From Paulinella micropora (lineage: Eukaryota; Cercozoa; Imbricatea; Euglyphida): a stretch of DNA of 31,581 nt. The stretch spans positions 200,012 to 231,592 of the forward strand of contig BJOX01000190.1 of the NCBI GenBank assembly GCA_009731375.1, read 5' to 3'. A model generated the notes under the pieces. It did no database searches. It saw only the letters and a program-made list of their open reading frames with translations, and was not told the DNA's origin. Both the position numbers and the translations under genes were made by a program. Position 1 is the first letter of the stretch. Every line of letters begins with the position of its first letter. Below are positions 26,501 through 31,581 of the stretch, in pieces.

Positions 26501-27588
26501 CAGAAGTTTTCTTTGCTTACCATAGACTTCATATTGGTTATCGCATCGTAGTGGTTCTCTGTCTTAAGTATGTAAAGGTTAGTAAGTCGCTCGCCATTTT
26601 CATTAAGCAGGTCCGTCTTATAAACAATCTTGTCAGGAAATTCAACAATAACCAGATTGTATTTAATGTGGATAGCAAATGTATTAATTTCAGGAATACC
26701 GCACACATCCTGAATGACTTTCGCTTCTTCGTGTAGTTTCAAAGCCATCTCCTCCTGTATCTTTCTGCCTTTCATAATCTGTGAGTATTTTGTATGTTTT
26801 TCAATTTTTGCTTTTACTACAACAATTGCTCTGGCCAAGCATATGTTGTCTGTATTATTAATTTGAATTACTCCTCTCTTCTTATATACATCCAATTTAT
26901 TAATTACTTGAAGCCTCGTTCCGCCCGTTGGCATTTCAACAGATTTCAAAATGAATCTAAATTTATCCATATTAGAACCCTTTTCATCTGTATAAAGGCT
27001 TTCGTTGCTTTGAAATAATGCTGACAATCTTTCCAAAACTTCGCCGACAGAAATCTCGTTAATCCTTTTCAACTTTGTAGATACTGCTCCATAGTAATCT
27101 ACAAACTTGATGCTTACACTAACCATACTTCCCTGTTTCTGTCTTTTGATAAAGTCATTCAGGATTATCTCAATAAACTGTAGAATATCATTCATACTAA
27201 AAGAAGTGAAGTTGCCTCTAATCCTAACCCAATACTGGCTTTCATTAACACCCAGAATGTGTTTCTTTCTATCAACATGTTTGATTTCGTAGTTAGCATA
27301 CCGCATTAGGTCTTTCACCCTTTCTTTTCTTTCTCTTACTTTCGCTTCAAACTGTGGAGGTAATGGTGGTGCTACTGGAATACCTTGTTTCCGTTCCTCA
27401 AAATAAACAGCACCTCTTACTTGGTTCAAGTAATTTTGGGCCGTTGTTGTATCCACCTTATCCTTTCTAGTCTTTGGTATTATATACAGCACATCTTGAC
27501 CCCTGACCCTTTTGATTTCATAATTAATTTTTTGTTCCCTAAATTTGTCCAACCTATACTGAATACAGTTGTAAGTGTGTGTCTCCAT
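23575..27588 (-). CDS. Protein-primed family B DNA polymerase (PolB)
   Basis: This copies the element from its terminal repeats using a protein primer. Numbered from an upstream ATG at 27633: a Cys/His zinc-binding cluster at about 376-476; exonuclease motifs ExoI FFDFEAT (about 488), ExoII AHNSRGYD (about 545), ExoIII YCHSDVD (about 666); polymerase motif A DICSLYP (about 895), motif B KLCLNSLWGKFG (about 1082), motif C YHDTDSV (about 1178). The block YEFYGCHWHGCQKCY is typical of Polinton PolB. All catalytic residues are present and the 1,340-codon frame has no break. I prefer the ATG at 27588 because the 15 codons above it are the 20-bp inverted repeat shared with the integrase leader. The N-terminal 370 residues are of unknown role. 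Converges with the lipase gene (26-bp gap). Confidence 0.95.
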   Translation of the reverse strand: METHTYNCIQYRLDKFREQKINYEIKRVRGQDVLYIIPKTRKDKVDTTTAQNYLNQVRGAVYFEERKQGIPVAPPLPPQFEAKVRERKERVKDLMRYANYEIKHVDRKKHILGVNESQYWVRIRGNFTSFSMNDILQFIEIILNDFIKRQKQGSMVSVSIKFVDYYGAVSTKLKRINEISVGEVLERLSALFQSNESLYTDEKGSNMDKFRFILKSVEMPTGGTRLQVINKLDVYKKRGVIQINNTDNICLARAIVVVKAKIEKHTKYSQIMKGRKIQEEMALKLHEEAKVIQDVCGIPEINTFAIHIKYNLVIVEFPDKIVYKTDLLNENGERLTNLYILKTENHYDAITNMKSMVSKENFCEICLRGFQKRHACEAKCNICETKECKGINDRSNWTDCYSCNRKFPNTVCFNNHKRTNCDIKAKCLSCGLNYRRKDEHKCGYAKCRNCKELKPLEHQCEIVKKDILPFSEKYIFFDFEATQDTGEHIVNHSESQYYDAKEPPVIHKNIDDFCKWAFESKHNGFTFIAHNSRGYDCQFILKWLVDNGQAPFVIYQGGKIMMMTLKKYRFIDSLSFLTMPLSDFPKTFGLNELKKGFFPHFFNTDKNKNYVGVMPHKKHYGYDTMKDKKRAEFLEWYESQRNNTFDMEKEIAEYCHSDVDILRRGCMDFRKQFLEFGIDPFQYTTIASCVMALYRAKFMPENSIAVLKAEKQNRITSRACVEWIAYRSRLDQTDIKHAFNGGEKMFNLGQSNVYVDGWDEKTKTAYEFYGCHWHGCQKCYNSNKLNIKKNKTMGELCKKTKEREVLLSKLFGVSKVITIWECEWRLMKTSESLAEDTNERITEQEGLNPREAMFGGRTDALTLYWKARHNSEYAKYIDICSLYPTVMFYDLYPSGHHEIIRPSNDDDRKDMKNKIINREYFGVSKVKMLPPRKLLHPVLPKADRGKLMYYLCDKCGMTEQKTECKHTDNERAITGTWATPEIYKALDKGYELIKVYEVWHWKEQSSSLFKDYIKTFLKVKQESSGYPDGCITEEQKRNYIDSMEIKMGIKMDENKIEENPGRRAVAKLCLNSLWGKFGEKQNKTQNKMIKDKDTLYKLMNDKSVDNININIINDKIIEASYDLKQDAVSDPVKTNIVVALFTTCHARIRLYEMMDKLDNRVLYHDTDSVIYTTDLTKGETDVKTGKLLGEWTDELHGAKIMTFIGGGPKCYGYVLDNGKASMKVKGFSMNYENNKSLNLPNILSVISCGLGIKNNDLIENGKNELLELLKTQEEKMIAKRIEKSGKVVIVENSKITRDKQQKKITSEYLEKIFSFTYTKRNIIGIVDNVIETRPFGY

Positions 27589-27607
27589 TGCAAAGCTACG
27601 TTTGCAA
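27588..27607. promoter_or_regulatory. Inverted repeat TTGCAAA-N6-TTTGCAA upstream of PolB
   Basis: Identical over all 20 bases to 9661-9680, and followed on both sites by further matching bases (TTTGCAAAA(A)CGTAT in plus orientation). It touches the preferred PolB start codon. See the integrase copy. Confidence 0.65.
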
Positions 27608-27696
27608 AACGTATCGTATATATTGGTTAACAAATTTTTTTTGAAAATTAAATAATTATATCAATCGTCTGCCCCCTCCGTGGTCTGCCGTGTGCT

Positions 27697-27718
27697 CCCC
27701 GTGTCTATATATACGGGG
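27697..27718. terminator. Hairpin CCCCGT-N10-ACGGGG
   Basis: A 6-bp GC stem with a loop rich in TATA sits in the 150-bp gap between PolB (leftward) and the end of the AP2-like gene at 27740. It fits a 3'-end signal for the latter; the loop could equally serve as TATA sequence for PolB. Confidence 0.45.
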
Positions 27719-27739
27719 GGCCCAATGTTTAGATGGAAA

Positions 27740-28074
27740 TTAGGGCGGGGCGGGCGGTGCTGGCGGGGCCGTGTGCCTGATTGATTTCATATGTCTTGCT
27801 TTGCTACTCCTATTGATTTCAACTCCGCACTCGCACTTGAAAGGAGTCTTCTTCCAATTCCTTTTCTTTTCTTTTTTGATTTCTTTTGTTTCCTTATCAT
27901 AATTAACTTTCCATTCATCATACTTTGGTTTTACTTTTTCATCGTAGCATTTTTTTGCTTCTTCCATTGCTTGTTCTTGGTTTCTTCGTTTTCCAATACT
28001 AAAACTCTTACACATCGTTTGATTTCCTTCCATTGAATTTTTACCATCGGTCTTCTTTCATTATTCTTTAACAT
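27740..28074 (-). CDS. AP2-like domain plus C2H2-like zinc finger (frameshifted)
   Basis: From the ATG at 28074 the frame reads MLKNNERRPMVKIQW, then shifts by one base near 28013-28020 and continues to 27740. The pattern of a Trp strand followed by CKSFSIGKRRNQEQAMEEA resembles an AP2 DNA-binding domain, with the Trp in the beta-sheet and an Ala-rich helix after. A charged helix and a finger-like CECGVEINRSSKARHMKSIRH follow, with C-x-C and H-x5-H spacing, and a Pro/Ala tail. This suggests a sequence-specific DNA-binding protein, possibly a regulator of the element. The frame is open up to 28167, but that part is the hairpin region. Missing one base again explains the break. Confidence 0.5.
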
Positions 28075-28140
28075 AATACATCCTTTTGAAATTGTAAATC
28101 TACGGGGGGCTTTGCCATCCGCACCACCTTCGTTTGGGTT

Positions 28141-28158
28141 GTAGGGGCTTGCCCCTAC
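28141..28158. terminator. Hairpin GTAGGGGC-TT-GCCCCTAC near the right TIR
   Basis: Identical to 14134-14151; the palindrome extends by one more base pair on each side here (TGTAGGGG ... CCCCTACA). It lies between the AP2-like gene start and the right TIR, so here it is in a 5' region rather than at a 3' end. Confidence 0.6.
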
Positions 28159-28217
28159 ATTTGTCATCCTGTCTGTGTCTTTATATTTTAACGGTATTAT
28201 TTTAAATATTAAATTCT

Positions 28218-28312
28218 ATTGCCATTTTGTCCCGTGCGGGCCGACCGTGTGTGTCCCTGGGGGCGGGGGGCGTGTATTGAAAAAGTGTCTTGTAGTGCGA
28301 CCCTATACTACT
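28218..28312 (-). repeat. Right terminal inverted repeat of the Polinton
   Basis: Reverse complement of 6839-6934 with one substitution and one 1-base indel. Ends ...CCCTATACTACT. Confidence 0.93.
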
Positions 28313-28318
28313 CAAGCG
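28313..28318. repeat. Right target-site duplication CAAGCG
   Basis: Matches 6833-6838 exactly. Confidence 0.9.
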
Positions 28319-28368
28319 TCTTCATTTAACAACAGCAACAGCGACGGCAACAGACAGATAGACAGGCA

Positions 28369-28655
28369 ATGTATGTATGTATGTATGTATGTATGTATGT
28401 ATGTATGTATGTATGTATGTATGTATGTATGTATGTATGTATATGTATGCATGTATTTATGTATGTATGTATGTATGTATGTATGCATGTATGTATGTAC
28501 ATGTATGTATGTATATGTATGTATGTATGTGTATGTATGTGTATGTATGTATGTACATTATGTATGTATGTATGTATGTATGTATGTATGTACACATGTA
28601 TGTATGTATGTATGTGTATGTATGTGTATGTATGTATGTATGTATGTATGTATGA
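28369..28655. repeat. (ATGT)n microsatellite
   Basis: Nearly uninterrupted TATG repeats with a few GTAT/TACA variants. The open frames rich in YVCM are artefacts. Confidence 0.95.
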
Positions 28656-29172
28656 CTAATGTCAGAAAAAAGGAGCTTCTGATTTCGTCAACCAAGGAAG
28701 TCTGTGGGTAAAGTACTAACCCGATGCCCAGCTAAGCCGTGATGTTTGCACGGAAGTGACTGATACAGGCGATACCAAATCTCCCTAGTACCAGGCGGGG
28801 CCAGGGCTCGTTCCATAAGCGCCCCTTGCAGAACGAGCTCCCACCTCCATTACAGAGGACCCAGTAAGCAGATGGAGTTTCGAGACTGTTCGACAGTCTA
28901 GTATAAACCGACAGAGCACTGTGGGTTTTATTCCGGGCTCAACAAGCGAGAAAGGGCACCCTGAGGGAACAGGATTGTGCTTCCCGTCGCTATTTCGGCA
29001 TGTGACTTATAGGCGTATGGCTAGGCACACATAAGGCACCCCACCACGGGCCCAGCACACCCAAACCATCCCCTAATTCTCTGTCGGTCGACAGATGGCA
29101 CCCATTTCAAAAAACCAAGCCCAAGGGAGGGTCAGTGACACCTCGAGTGGCCTTGGTTCACTCCGTGGAGTA
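28656..29172. other. Non-repetitive host DNA between microsatellites
   Basis: About 500 bp of mixed-composition sequence with stops in all frames and no recognisable gene or RNA. It could be a dispersed repeat whose family I cannot name. Confidence 0.5.
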
Positions 29173-29175
29173 AGT

Positions 29176-29226
<51 letters not shown>

Positions 29227-29266
29227 GGATATAGATAGATAGATAGATAGCTAGATAGAGAGATAC

Positions 29267-29325
<59 letters not shown>

Positions 29326-29575
29326 TAGATAGATAGATAGATAGCTAGATAGAGAGATACATACTTACTTACTTGCATAGATACATAGATACATAAATAC
29401 ATAGATACATAGATACATACATGCATAGATACATACATACATTCATTAATTCATACATACATACATACATACATACATACATAAATACATACATACATAC
29501 ATAACATACATAACATACATACATACATACATACATACACACATACATACATACATACATACGTACATACATACA

Positions 29576-29606
<31 letters not shown>

Positions 29607-29923
29607 CATAGCCTGTCTATCTGAAAAAAATCATCTGAAAACATACAACATACATACATACATACATACATACACATACATACATACATACATACATACA
29701 TACATGCACACATACATACATACATGCATACATACATATGTATATTATATATATATATGTATATATATGTATTATATATATAATATAATATAATGTAATA
29801 TAATATAATATAATATAATATAATATAATATAATATAATATAATATAATATAATATAATATAATATAATATAATATAATATAATATAATATAATATAATA
29901 TCTCATCTATCTATCTATCTATA

Positions 29924-29966
<43 letters not shown>
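29173..29966. repeat. Compound microsatellite tract: (GATA)n, (ACAT)n, (TAATA)n, (CTAT)n
   Basis: GATA runs from 29173 to about 29362, ACAT from about 29365 to 29745, ATATAT and TAATA pentamers from about 29746 to 29900, and CTAT from about 29905 to 29966. A 30-bp non-repeat insert lies at about 29611-29642. Confidence 0.93.
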
Positions 29967-30939
29967 GCATATATGTATGTATGTATGTATGTGTGTATGT
30001 CTCTATGTCTCTCTGTCTCTCTGTCTCTCTGTCTCTCCGTCTCTTGTCTTTTGTTGCCTCCTCTCCCTCGCGCCCTCTGTTCCTTCACCACGCGCCGCTT
30101 CAAGATATGCATGTATGTATGGATGGATGGATGGATGGATGGAAGGATGGATGGATGGATGGATGGATGGTTGGAAGGAAGGATGGATGGATGGAAGGAT
30201 GGATGGATGGATGGATGGATGGATGGATGGATGGAAGGATGGATGGATGGATGGATGGATGGATGGAAGGATGGATGGATGGATGGATGGATGGATGGAT
30301 GGATGGAAGGATGGAAGGAAGGAAGGAAGGATGGATGGATGGATGGATGGAAGGAAGGAAGGAAGGATGCAAGGATAGATGGAAGGATGGAAGGATGGAA
30401 GGATGGATGGAAGGATGGATGGATGGATGGAAGGAAGGAAGCAAGGAAGGATGGATGGATGGATGGATGGATGGAAGGATGGATGGATGGATGGATGGAA
30501 GGAAGGAAGGAAGGAAGGAAGGAAGGATGGATGGATGGATGTATGGATGTACACTGTTTGTTTCTTTGTGTTCCGTAGACGTAGCCTGTTCCGATTTTGT
30601 GATTTTCCCTCCTCGCTGTCACAACAACAACAACAAAAAAACAAACAAACAAACAAAGATGATTTCTCGCTCTCCTTTCTCTCGGCTTCGGCCTTGTATC
30701 TTCGCTTCGTGCTGTAGACCTTCATGGCTTTCCCCTCCTCCTCTTCCTTTGGTTTCTTCTTCATCTTCTTCTTCTTCTTCTTCTTCTTCTTCTTCTTCTT
30801 CTTCTTCTTCTTCTTCTTCCACATCTGCATACTTTTCCGACACCGGAGAAAGTCGTTGCCTGTTCCTCGGGCTCGATATTGGGTATGATTATATGTGCGT
30901 GTGGGATATGTGTATGCGTTTGTGTGTATGCGCGCGCGC

Positions 30940-30989
<50 letters not shown>

Positions 30990-31126
30990 AACAGCGACCA
31001 CGACGACAAGAACGACAGCGCCAACAAGAACAATAACAAAAAAGCATCAATAAGAGCAACCAGAAGAAACCGTCATCGTCCACAACAAAGCATAAATATC
31101 AACTGCAATCAACACGTGTCCCCTCC

Positions 31127-31162
<36 letters not shown>
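29967..31162. repeat. Microsatellite-rich host DNA: GGAT/GGAA, CTT, AG, ATT tracts
   Basis: GTCT-type repeats lie at about 30000-30045, GGAT/GGAA at about 30115-30545, CTT at about 30762-30820, AG at about 30941-30988, and ATT at about 31128-31162. Sequence between them (for example 30546-30760) is not convincingly coding. The long open frames made of HPS, WMDG, SSS or EEE are repeat translations. Confidence 0.9.
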
Positions 31163-31163
31163 T

Positions 31164-31268
31164 TGCGGGGGTGTCATTAGAGCCTATCGTCAATTCTTCG
31201 TACTCCCCTCACGGGTGAGACGATGGAGGCGCATGTGCAGATTTGCATCAGCNNNNNNNNNNNNNCAC

Positions 31269-31301
<33 letters not shown>

Positions 31302-31318
31302 CATTATTATCATTATTA

Positions 31319-31368
<50 letters not shown>

Positions 31369-31581
31369 TCAAGTTCTACCATCTGGGCCCTGTCGCCAGT
31401 TCGATTCCCGTCGGTGCCACCAGTATTTTCATTGAACATACCGGTTTGTTTGGAAGTGTTGGAACTGCCCTTGCGGGGGTGTCATTAGAGCCTATCGTCA
31501 ATTCTTCGTGCTCCCCTCACGGGTGAGACGATGGAGGCGCATGTGCAGATTTGCATCAGCCATTGACAGAGAAGCACTATT
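31164..31581. repeat. Tandem satellite, 308-bp period, with internal (ATT)n
   Basis: 31164-31252 and 31472-31560 are 89-bp copies with one difference (CGTACTCC versus CGTGCTCC). After each comes CACTATT, in the first copy after a 13-N gap (31253-31265) and in the second after 14 defined bases. The unit thus contains the (ATT)n tract at 31268-31370 plus about 100 bp of unique sequence. It runs off the window. Confidence 0.8.

Larger units (their letters stand above)
6839..28312. mobile_element. Complete Polinton/Maverick element, 21,474 bp
   Basis: The element has matching terminal inverted repeats (6839-6934 and 28218-28312), AG/CT ends and a 6-bp target duplication. Inside are the hallmark genes of the group: retroviral-type integrase, protein-primed PolB, A32-type ATPase, adenain-type protease, and minor and major capsid proteins. 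Gene order ATPase, small basic protein, protease, penton, major capsid agrees with known Polintons. It is markedly AT-richer than the flank at 1-5862. Extra cargo is an S74 fibre, a lipase, an ExoX-C-like protein and an AP2-like protein. It contains assembly gaps at 10417-10426, 11104-11113, 19501-19988 and 21588-21934. Confidence 0.95.

Noticed and set aside
28369-30545. Long open frames in microsatellites (repeats of HPS, WMDG, YVCM, LSIY)
   Set aside because: They are translations of tetranucleotide repeats open in several frames at once, with no unique sequence.
31388-31412. tRNA-like word GTTCGATTCCCG followed by GTGCCACCA
   Set aside because: The bases before it do not pair as a T stem and I see no acceptor or anticodon stem upstream; at most it is a decayed tRNA-derived repeat.

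Overview
The window is eukaryotic genomic DNA. It carries a complete, precisely bounded Polinton/Maverick element (6839-28312, 21,474 bp), and beside it part of a second, GC-richer virus-like gene cluster (1-5862). Microsatellite-rich host DNA surrounds the Polinton on both sides. The host cannot be named from sequence alone. Long tetra- and trinucleotide arrays and eukaryotic dsDNA virus genes point to a eukaryote with a repeat-rich genome, perhaps a marine protist, alga or invertebrate.

Left region (1-6832). Genes read leftward. They are a long fibre-like protein open at the window edge with a discoidin (F5/8 type C)-like domain, a 72-residue Cys-rich protein, an unrecognised protein holding a small gap, and a broken gene (5862 to 4691) with two in-frame TAG codons and one frameshift. 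Between the last two lies about 1.5 kb of non-coding DNA. It holds six modules of GTGGTCC-N40/41-GGACCAC, each 54-55 bp, in a higher-order repeat of about 260-300 bp. This resembles the palindromic homologous regions that some large DNA viruses use as origins or enhancers. A 46-bp tandem repeat and an inverted TGTC/GACA microsatellite follow.

Polinton (6839-28312). It starts with AG and ends with CT, has terminal inverted repeats of 96 and 95 bp, and is flanked by the 6-bp target duplication CAAGCG. It encodes a retroviral-type integrase, an S74-terminated trimeric-fibre-like protein with a small two-helix membrane protein beside it, an A32/FtsK-type packaging ATPase, a small basic core-like protein, an adenain-type cysteine protease behind a charged proline-rich region, the minor (penton) and major capsid proteins, a further structural-looking protein, an ExoX-C-like protein, a GHSLGG lipase, a protein-primed family B DNA polymerase and an AP2-like/zinc-finger protein. 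Together these cover replication (PolB), integration (integrase), capsid building and maturation (capsid proteins, protease), DNA packaging (ATPase) and probable attachment or entry (fibre, lipase).

Regulatory signals are visible. A 20-bp inverted repeat, TTGCAAA-N6-TTTGCAA, lies directly upstream of both integrase and PolB. A TATAGA-type motif precedes many structural genes. GC-rich or AT-rich hairpins sit at gene ends, several between convergent genes.

Many genes are split, but all nine breaks I could assign shift the frame in the same direction, as expected from a single missing base, mostly at short homopolymers. That looks more like uncorrected sequencing deletions than decay. Two capsid-region genes also contain assembly gaps, one flanked by a 168-bp duplicate.

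Right region (28319-31581). This is host DNA: about 500 bp of non-repetitive sequence, a series of simple repeats (ATGT, GATA, ACAT, TAATA, CTAT, GGAT/GGAA, CTT, AG, ATT) and a 308-bp-period tandem repeat at the end. I see no genes there.
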